From the NCBI GenBank assembly GCA_002928965.1, contig PERU01000015.1, forward strand, positions 1 through 64,000: 64,000 nt of DNA, in the 5' to 3' direction. The position numbers were made by a program, and so were the translations under genes. The notes under the pieces were generated by a model. That model was not told where the DNA came from and did no database searches. It was given only the letters and a program-made list of their open reading frames with translations. The DNA is from Methylomonas sp. (lineage in GTDB: Bacteria > Pseudomonadota > Gammaproteobacteria > Methylococcales > Methylomonadaceae). Every line of letters begins with the position of its first letter. Position 1 is the stretch's first letter. Shown piece after piece: positions 1 to 8,161 of the stretch.

Positions 1-133
1 TTTGCTTAAAGGGAGGCAGGCTGATCAGAGGTGGATTTTCTGAGTGAAACAACAACTCGCATCACGATGCTTCAGTAGCCGCACCAGATGATAAAGGCGT
101 AAACTAAGTCGTCAAGTCTATGTTGGATTCGCG

Positions 134-180
134 ACAGCAATTCGCCAGGTGTTGGAGTCAACGCAATGGCGAATTGTTGT
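134..180 (-). terminator. Large inverted repeat downstream of the lectin/dockerin gene
   Basis: Two 14-base arms (134-147 and 167-180) pair over a 19-base loop; the inner ten bases (CAATTCGCCA / TGGCGAATTG) pair perfectly and the outer bases pair with two G-T wobbles. It starts 21 bases past the stop codon of the gene at 201-3014, where a terminator would be expected. No T-run follows on the minus strand, so it may be a 3' stabilising hairpin rather than a true intrinsic terminator. Confidence 0.45.
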
Positions 181-200
181 TACCGCTCCGAGAACTCGGG

Positions 201-3014
201 TTAATTACAGGCAGCACCACGTGGCTTGGTGAACAAAGTAACCAGTTTCCGAGAGTCGGCAATGTTGACCTTGCCGTCGCCATTCAAATCATAAACCAGA
301 GGCTTAGAACCTGATTTAGTAACAACAGCCATAAGTGTGCTCAGATCAGATTGATCAACACAACTATCGCCATTGAAATCGCCAACAGAAGGGGACGATA
401 AAACGTCCAGTTTCCAAGCAAGGATGTCGTGGCTGTTAAACCGAGCACCTGTTCCAGCTGTGAAACCGAAGAAAGCTTCTTTGCCGAACTGTGAAGCCAA
501 ATCCACAGTAGTGGAAATAGCAGGAATCGCAGGTTTACTATCTGCTGTGCTTATATAGACCTTCAAGCTTTTACTTACCCCTATATAATCGATCCAAACA
601 TAACGTGAAGCGCCATTGTTAAGTAAAAACTCAGGACGATTCAAAGCCTGATGCTGATCAACCTTAACGTTGAGTATCAAGCCAACATGATTACCATCAA
701 GATCACGAGCTCCTTGAAAAGTATCAAACTCAATCGCCACGCTGGGAGAAATAGGGCTAACTGGGTTGCCATTAGAGTTGTTTATCCCAAAACCTAAGCC
801 CTCCCCACTATTGCCAACAGCTGAGGCACCGCGTGGATCGTTGTGGATTACAAAAGCCAAGCCGTCTGCACCATTCTCGTTATCTGTTGCTCCGTTATTG
901 GGACGGGAACCGCCGATCTGAAAAGTGAAATGGGTATGAAAAGTTGAATTTGGCCCCAAATTGAAAGGCATTGGAAAAAAGGCGCTTCCAGATTGACTGT
1001 CCAGATCGGGCGTTAGCTGTATTAAATTATTCGATCTTTGAGCAGCGCCATTAAGCTTTAATTGGTCGCTTCCAGAAAAGTCAGGGTAAGAAAATCCGAC
1101 TAAATCCGCACGAATAATATTCGTTTTTGCTGAGGAAGAATTGTTAGGGTCTGTGCGCAAGTCAACGGCAAACGCCACAGAGTTACCATCAATGGCATCA
1201 TGAAATAGATCTAACCCCATTATGATTGAACCGTTTGGAAGATTCCTTTTATCAAATACTTTGACCGTTTCTCGTTGTGAACCAGCAAGGCTCAAGTAGA
1301 TGCCTGGATTGTCTCTAGTAACAGCAGCATCAGCAGAAAATGCAACATTTGCGTGATTGATTGCCGGAAAGTAAGAAAAATTTCCGAATAAGCTTGTACC
1401 GTCTGGCATTAGGGTACTTGAATCGACTACTTTTTCAAGCGTGTTTGGAGCGTCTCCTGTATAGATGCCTTGAAAATCATTTCCATAGGTATTAAAAGCT
1501 ACTTTGCCCCTATGTATGGCAGGCGAGTATTGAAATGAATAATAGTTAAAGTTAATCGTGGGTACCCTACCTGGAACGGGAGTAAAAGCATCCGCCACGG
1601 CTTTAAGCGCTCCTCCTTTATAAGTATAGACACCCCCTTGATATGACAGGATACCAAGACTAGGTCCGAATCCAATGAATGCAATACTATCTCCATCAAT
1701 CGATGGGAATAACCCAAAGCTAGTAAAACGACTATCGTATTGAGGCGGCAATGGAGGAACAATCGTTCTCGGAATAATAGTTTCTGCGTTTGCAATCACA
1801 TCGAGTGTCCGGGGTATGCTGGTATTACTCCGGTAAATGCCTTGTTGGTCCGAAACACCACTGCCATTAAAAACAATTTGCCCTTTGCTCAATGACGCGC
1901 CTGAAAAAGATGAAAAACTCCCGCTCCCACCGGGAATTGGAACACCCGTATCCACAATCGTGTCGATATCTTGTCCATTCCACAGGAAGATTCCATTGTG
2001 ATTTTGAATATTTGGAATGTACTCATTGATCGTACCGACATATGCTACTTGACCATTCTCTAAATACGGTTCGGAAACATCTGAAAAATATCCAGAATTA
2101 TCGGGAGAACCTACGATAGGGATAAGGTTAGAGCTATCTCCCAGATAAATTCCGGGATATAACGATGGGAGGATTGATCCAAAACGAGGGAATCTACTTT
2201 TAAATGCTATTTTTCCATTGTGAAGAGAAGGTCGAATACTCGCTAAGCCATCATCTGATGCGGTATCACCTATTTCTGCAATGGTATTAAATTTCCATGA
2301 TAACTGTGCTTGAGCTGTGGCAAATCCGCTTCCTGCAATACCCCAAAACAATAGTAAATTATTGAATAGTTTTCGTATCGTTCTATAGTTTTTATTATTC
2401 GTTTCCAATCTAGGGGGGGTGCAGAAAAATAAAAAAATCAAACCAATCCCCAAAAGCAAAACCACCGGCGGTTCTGGAATCTTAACTGTAGCCTCTGGAT
2501 TAACACCAGTAATCAATTCATTCCCAAAATCATCACTTAGCACGACATTTGCCGTTGAGAAGTTGATGGATGATCCTGATGCTAAGGTGTGACCATAGGG
2601 CAAATAGAACGCCAGGGTAGCTAGTCTAAAACTGTCGCTTTGCAAAGCAGACAATTCAACAGTGTCTAATAAGGATACTTTGTTAAAACTAAATAGCCCT
2701 GATCCTATCTGTGAAATGTCGTCCCCAACTAGGGCTTCACCTGCATCCACATCACCGAGGCCAAAACCCCAAGTGTAAACGCCGCTGCCAGCAGGGTGGA
2801 ATTGTAATTGCGGGTTGAACAATACATCCATGCTGAATGCGCCCAACAGTGAGTTGCTACCTCCGGATTGCAGACCGGATACATTGACATCGATATATAA
2901 ATTTTCTCCCGAGTGAATTTTAGTGCTGTCAGGAATCAGGCTAATAATTGGCATTGCTGCAACCTGCCCGGAAAGGCCAAGCAGCAACAATGATATAAGT
3001 CCAAGCTGTTTCAT
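201..3014 (-). CDS. Secreted cohesin-like / PEP-CTERM-like / L-type lectin / dockerin-like protein (possible two-gene fusion)
   Basis: The frame is open further upstream, but the start at 3014 is chosen because GGAG lies just before it and it opens a signal peptide (MKQLGLISLLLLGLSGQVAA). In the 937-residue product, residues 21-178 resemble the cohesin-like domain of PEP-CTERM proteins. Residues 180-197 (PEPPVVLLLGIGLIFLFF) look like a PEP-CTERM sorting signal, normally C-terminal. Residues 210-236 then look like a second signal peptide ending ATAQA. The middle has repeated GIYLG/GIYR/GIYT-type units. About 675-870 resembles an L-type (legume) lectin (GADGLAFVIHNDP, VAIEFDTFQ). The last 60 residues hold two dockerin/EF-hand-like loops (DFNGDSCVDQSDL, DLNGDGKVNIADS). 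It therefore looks like two secreted proteins joined in frame at a run of seven C. Its role is unknown; an extracellular carbohydrate-binding function is inferred. Confidence 0.75.
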   Translation of the reverse strand: MKQLGLISLLLLGLSGQVAAMPIISLIPDSTKIHSGENLYIDVNVSGLQSGGSNSLLGAFSMDVLFNPQLQFHPAGSGVYTWGFGLGDVDAGEALVGDDISQIGSGLFSFNKVSLLDTVELSALQSDSFRLATLAFYLPYGHTLASGSSINFSTANVVLSDDFGNELITGVNPEATVKIPEPPVVLLLGIGLIFLFFCTPPRLETNNKNYRTIRKLFNNLLLFWGIAGSGFATAQAQLSWKFNTIAEIGDTASDDGLASIRPSLHNGKIAFKSRFPRFGSILPSLYPGIYLGDSSNLIPIVGSPDNSGYFSDVSEPYLENGQVAYVGTINEYIPNIQNHNGIFLWNGQDIDTIVDTGVPIPGGSGSFSSFSGASLSKGQIVFNGSGVSDQQGIYRSNTSIPRTLDVIANAETIIPRTIVPPLPPQYDSRFTSFGLFPSIDGDSIAFIGFGPSLGILSYQGGVYTYKGGALKAVADAFTPVPGRVPTINFNYYSFQYSPAIHRGKVAFNTYGNDFQGIYTGDAPNTLEKVVDSSTLMPDGTSLFGNFSYFPAINHANVAFSADAAVTRDNPGIYLSLAGSQRETVKVFDKRNLPNGSIIMGLDLFHDAIDGNSVAFAVDLRTDPNNSSSAKTNIIRADLVGFSYPDFSGSDQLKLNGAAQRSNNLIQLTPDLDSQSGSAFFPMPFNLGPNSTFHTHFTFQIGGSRPNNGATDNENGADGLAFVIHNDPRGASAVGNSGEGLGFGINNSNGNPVSPISPSVAIEFDTFQGARDLDGNHVGLILNVKVDQHQALNRPEFLLNNGASRYVWIDYIGVSKSLKVYISTADSKPAIPAISTTVDLASQFGKEAFFGFTAGTGARFNSHDILAWKLDVLSSPSVGDFNGDSCVDQSDLSTLMAVVTKSGSKPLVYDLNGDGKVNIADSRKLVTLFTKPRGAACN
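2413..2419 (-). repeat. Seven-base C tract at the fusion joint
   Basis: On the coding strand seven C follow the PEP-CTERM-like segment (codons 199-201). One extra C would place TAG directly after it, giving a 201-residue PEP-CTERM protein. One fewer would run into another frame and stop about 35 codons later. The tract is thus a possible slippage switch or the scar of a fusion. A second seven-base tract lies upstream of the chosen start at 3113-3119. Confidence 0.6.
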
Positions 3015-3180
3015 AAAATATCTCCAGTTTTTGAGATGTGGTTCGTTAAATTGAGTTTTTCTGTCCTTGTTACGGTAAATCGTTATCATCTGTAAAAATA
3101 TCCCCTGACCATGGGGGGGTAAGTTGATTCTGTAAAAACCAAGGCAGAATTTTCGCATTCAGAAAACTGGATCCAAGCGC

Positions 3181-4272
3181 ATGAAGCAGCCGCAAATCAT
3201 CAGCTATATTCACCAATTATGCCGTCTTGGACTCGGTGGGCAGGTGATCATGCCGGAGTTGGTTAAGGCCTTGCACGATTTGCTGCCTTCTCAAATCAAC
3301 TGTTTTTTGTACACTGACAAAAAGGGCCAGTTGACCAATCTCTATTCGGAAAGGCCTTCTTCATTTCAATCTGGGGTAATGAGTCAATATAAAAGCTCTC
3401 TTGTCCGCTGTTTAACCTGCCCATTGCATAAAATCCATTGTGCCGGCTTCCCTGAAGTGAAGTTATTTCCCGCTGTATGGAAACCTTTCAACCACCATTT
3501 TCTGTTGAATACGCCAATAATAGGTTCGGAAGGGGTATTGGGTTCGATGCAGCTTTATCGATGTGCCCAACAAGATCAAGCATTCACTTTGGCTGAACAG
3601 TATCAACTCAAACTATTGAGTGCCGATATCGCCTTAGGGGTACAAGGCAACCGTAATCAGAGAGGTTCCTTCGTTGAAAACGGCGATAGAGCAATGGTGG
3701 TCTGTGACAGAGGTGGTAAGGTGCTATCGATGAGTCGGCTCGCTGAAGAACTGCTGTTTCTGGCAAGTCATGCTTCGGTGACTCCAGACGAATGGCAATT
3801 CTGTAGTTATGATCAACAGACGGCAGCATTGATCGGCAAATTGTGCCAAAAACTGACGCACGGCAATTCGTTGCGCGAGACTGCAAAGCTTCCGCCCAGT
3901 GTGTTGCAAAATAATTGGGGAAAATTTTCAATTCAGGTATTTTACTTGGAACCCTATAATTCAAAGCGGCAACCACTGATAGGCATTTCCTTGGAACGTC
4001 AAGTCCCGCTGGCATTGCGTCTGGCTGAAGCCATTCATGCCTTGCCTTTGTCGTCGCGGCAAAAACAGGTCTGCCAGCTTTTAACTTACGGTTGTTCGAA
4101 TCAGGAGATTGCCGCCCGCCTGCAACTGAGTCCATATACAATCGCTGATCATGTGAAAGCGATCTATGAAAAACTGGAGGTTCATCATCGGGAGGGATTG
4201 CTGGACAAATTGAAAGCTTACACACGAATAGAGCCAGTGATTTTAAACGTTTCACCGATAGAGAGGGTATAG
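3181..4272 (+). CDS. LuxR-family transcriptional regulator with GAF-like N-terminal region
   Basis: This 363-residue protein ends in a clear LuxR/FixJ-type helix-turn-helix at about residues 285-345 (LSSRQKQVCQLLTYGCSNQE, then EIAARLQLSPYTIADHVKAI). The first 250 residues have no obvious known sensor motif but the fold pattern (alternating strands, LGSMQLYRC) suggests a GAF-like ligand or redox domain, with several Cys (RCLTCPLHKIHC) that could bind metal or sense redox. It is transcribed divergently from the lectin/dockerin gene across a 166-base gap, so it may control that gene; this is inferred from arrangement only. There is no good Shine-Dalgarno before the ATG. No receiver domain is present, so it is not a classical response regulator. 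Confidence 0.8.
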   Translation: MKQPQIISYIHQLCRLGLGGQVIMPELVKALHDLLPSQINCFLYTDKKGQLTNLYSERPSSFQSGVMSQYKSSLVRCLTCPLHKIHCAGFPEVKLFPAVWKPFNHHFLLNTPIIGSEGVLGSMQLYRCAQQDQAFTLAEQYQLKLLSADIALGVQGNRNQRGSFVENGDRAMVVCDRGGKVLSMSRLAEELLFLASHASVTPDEWQFCSYDQQTAALIGKLCQKLTHGNSLRETAKLPPSVLQNNWGKFSIQVFYLEPYNSKRQPLIGISLERQVPLALRLAEAIHALPLSSRQKQVCQLLTYGCSNQEIAARLQLSPYTIADHVKAIYEKLEVHHREGLLDKLKAYTRIEPVILNVSPIERV

Positions 4273-4466
4273 GCGTTGCCAGTTAAATATAAAGCTCAGT
4301 GGATTAATATTGTTAACGCTGGTTTGCTGGGCTTGTTGATAAATCGTTGCTCGATTTTAGCTGTGTAACGAATGAATTCATCCTGTGAAAATTCTATCCG
4401 CAGCCAATTGACCAAATTTATGCATGCACTGACAATTGCAGGCTGCATCCGCTATCCGCCATTTTC

Positions 4467-5444
4467 ATGAATAACATCATTCACGATCTTATCCTTACAG
4501 CCACCGGCGCAAAAGTTGCCAACCGATTGGAAGTGATTCAGCGTCTGTGGAGCGGTTACGGCGAAATCGTCCGCTATGGTTTGACGGGTTGCGATAGCGA
4601 CAGTGTTGTGGTTAAACATGTAAAGTTGGCCGGGCAGGGGAGCCACCCGTGCGGCTGGAACACGGATTTGTCTCACCAGCGCAAATTGCGTTCCTATCAG
4701 GTTGAGATGGCTTGGTATAGTCAATGGGGCGGTTATTGCGATGAGCATTGCCGGGTGCCGGTTTGCTTGAATAGCGCTGCGATTGATGAAGATGTGCTGA
4801 TGCTGTTGGAGGATCTGGATGCCGCGGGGTTTTCCCAGCGTCGTTCACGTGTCAGCGCCTCTGAACTGCATGCCTGTTTAAACTGGCTGGCGAATTTTCA
4901 TGCCACCTTTCTTGGTCAGCAACCCAACGGATTATGGCCGACAGGCACTTATTGGCATTTGCAAACCCGCCCTGACGAGTGGCAGGCCTTGCAGGATCAT
5001 GCGTTAAAAAACGCCGCCTTCGCAATTGACCAAACATTGCGTGATTGCCGCTATCAAACCTTTGTGCATGGTGATGCCAAATTGGCCAACTTTTGCTTTT
5101 CCGCTGACGGGAGTCGGGTTGCGGCAGTGGATTTTCAATATGTCGGCGGCGGATGCGGGATCAAGGATGTGGCGTATTTTATCGACAGTTGTCTGCCCTT
5201 GGCGGAATGTGAACGACAGGAAACTCGTTTGCTGGATGTGTATTTTCAGGCGTTGAAACACGCCCTGAATCGCAAACAACCATCGATTGATGCCACCGTC
5301 GTCGAACAGGAGTGGCGAGCGCTTTATCCGGTGGCATGGACAGATTTTCATCGATTTTTGAAAGGCTGGAGTGCTGGTCATTGGCCCAGCGATAGTTACA
5401 GTGAACGCGTGGCCCGTCGGGTGATTACGCAATTACAAAAATAA
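4467..5444 (+). CDS. Aminoglycoside-phosphotransferase/choline-kinase-fold small-molecule kinase
   Basis: The 325-residue product has the kinase hallmarks of the APH/ecdysteroid-kinase-like family: a catalytic loop [13 protein letters not shown] near residue 205 (HGD base plus downstream Asn) and a metal-binding [19 protein letters not shown] segment about 20 residues later. An N-terminal lysine in VVVKHVK would be the ATP-anchoring Lys, and [11 protein letters not shown] is the hinge. The substrate cannot be read from sequence; a sugar, amino alcohol or other hydroxylated metabolite is likely. A gene for an inositol-monophosphatase-family enzyme follows 17 bases downstream, suggesting a kinase/phosphatase pair acting on one metabolite. 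Antibiotic resistance is not implied by the family alone. Confidence 0.78.
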   Translation: MNNIIHDLILTATGAKVANRLEVIQRLWSGYGEIVRYGLTGCDSDSVVVKHVKLAGQGSHPCGWNTDLSHQRKLRSYQVEMAWYSQWGGYCDEHCRVPVCLNSAAIDEDVLMLLEDLDAAGFSQRRSRVSASELHACLNWLANFHATFLGQQPNGLWPTGTYWHLQTRPDEWQALQDHALKNAAFAIDQTLRDCRYQTFVHGDAKLANFCFSADGSRVAAVDFQYVGGGCGIKDVAYFIDSCLPLAECERQETRLLDVYFQALKHALNRKQPSIDATVVEQEWRALYPVAWTDFHRFLKGWSAGHWPSDSYSERVARRVITQLQK

Positions 5445-5461
5445 CACCTTAAGCTGAACCT

Positions 5462-6367
5462 ATGCGCCTATCTGAAAATGATTTGTATCTACTGGCACAA
5501 TGCGCCATTTCTGCCGCATGTCAGGCCGGGCATGTGATTGCCGATTATTCGCAGCGTGCGGTGTCAGTAAACACCAAAATGACCGGCAGCAGTCTGGCGG
5601 CTCAAGTGGTGACCGAGGTAGATCATTTGAGTCAGGCCATTATTTTGCAAGTGCTAAGTCCTGTCTGTGAACGATATGATTTGGCTGTGTTATCTGAAGA
5701 AGCGCCAGACGATCAGCAGCGGCTGCATAAGGACTTTTTTTGGAGCATAGACCCTTTGGACGGCACCTTGCCGTTTATTGAATCGGTGCCGGGTTATTCT
5801 GTAGCCATTGCTTTGGTTTCCAGGGAAGGCTTGCCCTTGATTGGTGTGGTGTACGATCCCTTGACCCAAACGCTGTTTCATAGCATCAAAGGCCAGGGTG
5901 CGTGGCGCAATCAGCAGGTATTAAAGGCTATGACAAGAATGCCAGTGGGGGAGGGAACCTTGACCTTCATCACCGATAAAAGTTTTGCCGATGATGGTTT
6001 ATATCAGACCACTGTGTTGGAGTTGGAACACCTTGCTCTGGCGCTGGGGTATGCATGCGCTGAATTGAAATTGCAAGGCGGTGCGGCGATGAACGCCTGT
6101 CAGGTACTGACTAACACACCGGCTTGTTATTTCAAGTTTCCCAAGCCGCAATTGGGCGGCGGCAGCGTGTGGGATTATGCGGCGACCAGTTGCCTATTCC
6201 AGGAGGCCGGTGCGCCGGTCAGCGATATTTATGGTCACCCGCTAGTGTTAAATCCAGTTGGGTCGCTGGTTATGAATCATTGCGGCGTGCTGTATGGCTC
6301 GGACCAGACCATTGCAAACAAAATGATAACTTTGTACCAAACGCTGACGGCCAGAAAGATGACTTAA
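5462..6367 (+). CDS. Inositol monophosphatase / CysQ-family phosphatase
   Basis: The 301-residue protein shows the family's metal-binding motifs: LSEEAPDD (the usual Glu-Glu site) and WSIDPLDGTLPFIE (the DPxDGT loop), then a C-terminal VWDYAATSCLFQEAGA, the equivalent of the WDxAAG motif. The family removes phosphate from inositol phosphate, fructose-1,6-bisphosphate, 3'-phosphoadenosine phosphates or histidinol phosphate using Mg2+; here the substrate is not determined. In the DPLDGT loop the usual N or T is followed by LPFIE rather than the common xNF(I/V), so it is a divergent member. It is probably co-transcribed with the kinase upstream. Its stop codon overlaps the stop of the convergent lipoprotein gene (TTAA, 6364-6367). 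Confidence 0.82.
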   Translation: MRLSENDLYLLAQCAISAACQAGHVIADYSQRAVSVNTKMTGSSLAAQVVTEVDHLSQAIILQVLSPVCERYDLAVLSEEAPDDQQRLHKDFFWSIDPLDGTLPFIESVPGYSVAIALVSREGLPLIGVVYDPLTQTLFHSIKGQGAWRNQQVLKAMTRMPVGEGTLTFITDKSFADDGLYQTTVLELEHLALALGYACAELKLQGGAAMNACQVLTNTPACYFKFPKPQLGGGSVWDYAATSCLFQEAGAPVSDIYGHPLVLNPVGSLVMNHCGVLYGSDQTIANKMITLYQTLTARKMT

Positions 6368-6918
6368 CGGTATGAACTGGCTTCGCGGCGCAGAGCATCC
6401 AGTTCGCGTTCATGATGGTACAGATTATCCCGAAGGCGATCGCGTTTACGATCCAAATCTCTGATGTTATCTCGAATTCGGAGCTGGTCTTTTTCGGATA
6501 GTTTTTTATCGTACAGATCACGTTCTTTGCCGGCGAGATCGTTATCTAGTCTGTCCAGTTCAGCCCGGTCCTTTTGCAAGGCAAAGGCGGTGGCATGATA
6601 GTGTGCAAACATGCCGTCAATGGACGGTGGGCACACATGGTGATAGGGTTTGCCGCTTAAGCCGATTTCGAAGGCATTATCCAGACGGCAATAATCCTGC
6701 AAGCCCTGTTCGCGGCCGGACAGATAAGCCTCCTGATTCACCGGAATACCAAATTCCATGCAGGCTTTTTGATGTTCATGGAGACGGCTGCTAGGTTCGC
6801 CTGTGCGGCCATCGTTTAGTCCAAGGCTGGCCCAGTCCCCACGCGAACAGTCTTCCCTGCTCAGCGTGGCGCAGCCAGCAACCAGTAATACACCCAATAA
6901 ACTCAATAAGCGCAGCAT
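6364..6918 (-). CDS. DUF2799-family lipoprotein with C-terminal coiled coil
   Basis: The 184-residue product begins with a lipoprotein signal peptide (LLVAGCATLS, lipobox Cys16). The following region has the layout of DUF2799 proteins (EDCSRGDWASLGLNDGR, then YLSGREQGLQDYC with conserved Cys and the G-x-x-x-G region). From about residue 115 it is a highly charged heptad region (DRAELDRLDNDLAGKERDLY onward) predicted to form a coiled coil. It should sit in the periplasm anchored to a membrane. Function is unknown for the family. It follows the winged-helix gene by 17 bases in the same direction, so the two may share a transcript. Confidence 0.8.
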   Translation of the reverse strand: MLRLLSLLGVLLVAGCATLSREDCSRGDWASLGLNDGRTGEPSSRLHEHQKACMEFGIPVNQEAYLSGREQGLQDYCRLDNAFEIGLSGKPYHHVCPPSIDGMFAHYHATAFALQKDRAELDRLDNDLAGKERDLYDKKLSEKDQLRIRDNIRDLDRKRDRLRDNLYHHERELDALRREASSYR

Positions 6919-6935
6919 GGCATAACGTAAAACAA

Positions 6936-7415
6936 TTAGCTTTTCAAAGAAATCGTCTCGATACGGTTATCGGTGTCGATAGAGATTTTATCTTCCAGTG
7001 CCAGCCAGCCGATACTGCGCTGGATGATTTTTTCCTCTTCATCCAACGCTGCCAGTAATTTGGCCACCGAGGTAGCACCGTTTTCAGATAAATAGTGCCA
7101 AATGCTGCCTGCAGTCAAGCCAACCCGTTCTGCCATGGCCAATTCGGGTTCTGCCGCTGGAGCTGGTTTGGTTTTCGCAGCCTGAGGTTTTTTCGGGGCA
7201 GTTGTAGCAGATGTGGGTTTTTTAGGGGCAACTTCAGCTACTGCAGCAGGGGTAACGGGGGCTGATTGGGTTTCCACTGCTACAACCTCCGATTTTTTGG
7301 CGGCGGGTTTAGCAGTGCTGGTTTTTTTGGGAGCGGCTTTGGGTGCTGGAGTTGAAACCGCTTCGGTTTTGGTCGCTGTCGCGGGTTTTTCTGCAGGGGT
7401 TTTGGTGTTTTTCAT
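6936..7415 (-). CDS. Winged-helix (DUF2582-like) protein with Ala/Lys/Pro-rich tail
   Basis: The 159-residue product is in two parts. Residues 1-90 are low-complexity, made of Ala, Lys, Pro and Thr (repeats of the type APKKTSTAKPAAKK), resembling histone H1-like or DNA-binding tails. Residues 95-159 match the small winged-helix domain family DUF2582 (GLTAGSIWHYLSENGATSVA, then IGWLALEDKI). In other bacteria this domain occurs alone, so the basic tail is the notable addition. A nucleoid-associated or DNA-binding role is inferred from the tail charge and the fold; no target is evident. The tail's codons create an open antisense frame of no significance. Confidence 0.72.
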   Translation of the reverse strand: MKNTKTPAEKPATATKTEAVSTPAPKAAPKKTSTAKPAAKKSEVVAVETQSAPVTPAAVAEVAPKKPTSATTAPKKPQAAKTKPAPAAEPELAMAERVGLTAGSIWHYLSENGATSVAKLLAALDEEEKIIQRSIGWLALEDKISIDTDNRIETISLKS

Positions 7416-7458
7416 AGTTAAATAACCGGGTAGTTAAGTTCAGAAATCAGTATAAACC

Positions 7459-7490
7459 ATGTAAAAGCAGGTTTTTCAATGCTTTTACAT
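7459..7490 (-). terminator. AT-rich inverted repeat between two minus-strand genes
   Basis: Eleven-base perfect arms (ATGTAAAAGCA at 7459-7469, TGCTTTTACAT at 7480-7490) surround a ten-base loop. It lies 50 bases past the end of the hydrolase gene and 44 bases before the winged-helix gene start. It could terminate the upstream transcript or be an operator for the winged-helix gene; no strong T-run follows. Confidence 0.4.
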
Positions 7491-7539
7491 AAAAATTGGC
7501 TTTTTAAGTGCATCTGAGAAATTGCTGTGGTAATTGGCT

Positions 7540-8157
7540 TCAGCCGAATATAACCCGCTCAATCTCCGGTAATGCCTGACGCATATGTTCAAAACTATGC
7601 GATCCGCCCTCAAATGTTAAAACATCGGCGATGGCTTGATACTTCTCCAAGGTTGCTGCCGAATCCAGCAGTTCATCGGCCATATCCAGCAAAACAGTTC
7701 TGTTTAACAAGCGCTTGCTGGCGGCGATTTCTTGTTCAAACTGCTGATATTGCTCACAGTGTGGTTGTTGCCAGTCGTAGGCTTGGCCGGTTTCATAATT
7801 TGCTGTTACGCCAATAAACTGCGGCAGCAATGCGCTAGGCGAGTTGACCGGATTGATCATGATGGCTTTACTACCGGTTTTCATGGCCAGATATTCGCTG
7901 GCAAACCCGCCCATGGATGAACCCATGAAAAATACTTCGTGGCCTTGATCCAGATATTGATTCCATGCGAACAGCCTATCTTCTACAAGATTCTGGAAAT
8001 CTCGGTAATCCACGTTGGGTGTATGAAATTCAATGCCTTTTTCCGCGCAAAATGCCTGCATCACCAAAAGCTTGTCTTTGCTGATCAGCAAGTTGCCGTT
8101 CAAGTCCAGAGACGCGGAATTGAAGCCGTGCAGGTAAATAATGGTTTTTTTATTCAT
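7540..8157 (-). CDS. YqiA/YcfP-family alpha/beta hydrolase (putative esterase)
   Basis: The start at 8157 gives 205 residues opening IIYLHGFNSASLD, the typical first strand and oxyanion HGF of this family. The nucleophile elbow is GSSMGGF near residue 90, with a late Asp (DMADELLDS) and His (GGSHSFEHM) completing a Ser-Asp-His triad. E. coli YqiA has this size and layout and hydrolyses short acyl or CoA esters; the physiological substrate is not known. The gene starts 4 bases after the stop of the epimerase gene in the same direction, so the two are likely co-transcribed. A longer reading from 8235 would overlap the epimerase and lacks a better ribosome site. Confidence 0.8.
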   Translation of the reverse strand: MNKKTIIYLHGFNSASLDLNGNLLISKDKLLVMQAFCAEKGIEFHTPNVDYRDFQNLVEDRLFAWNQYLDQGHEVFFMGSSMGGFASEYLAMKTGSKAIMINPVNSPSALLPQFIGVTANYETGQAYDWQQPHCEQYQQFEQEIAASKRLLNRTVLLDMADELLDSAATLEKYQAIADVLTFEGGSHSFEHMRQALPEIERVIFG

Positions 8158-8161
8158 AAGT

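Noticed and set aside
3100-3119. CCCCTGACCATGGGGGG as a LuxR-type operator between the divergent genes
   Set aside because: The symmetry is poor beyond the central CCATGG and the G run is better seen as a homopolymer tract; there is no second copy to support an operator.
4467-5444. Aminoglycoside resistance gene
   Set aside because: The fold is shared with many metabolic kinases, and the neighbour is an inositol-phosphatase-family gene; nothing points to antibiotic modification.
7213-7425. A 70-codon plus-strand frame rich in Val, Ala and Gly
   Set aside because: It is the antisense of the Ala/Lys/Pro-rich repeats of the winged-helix gene; such low-complexity DNA opens the opposite strand by chance.
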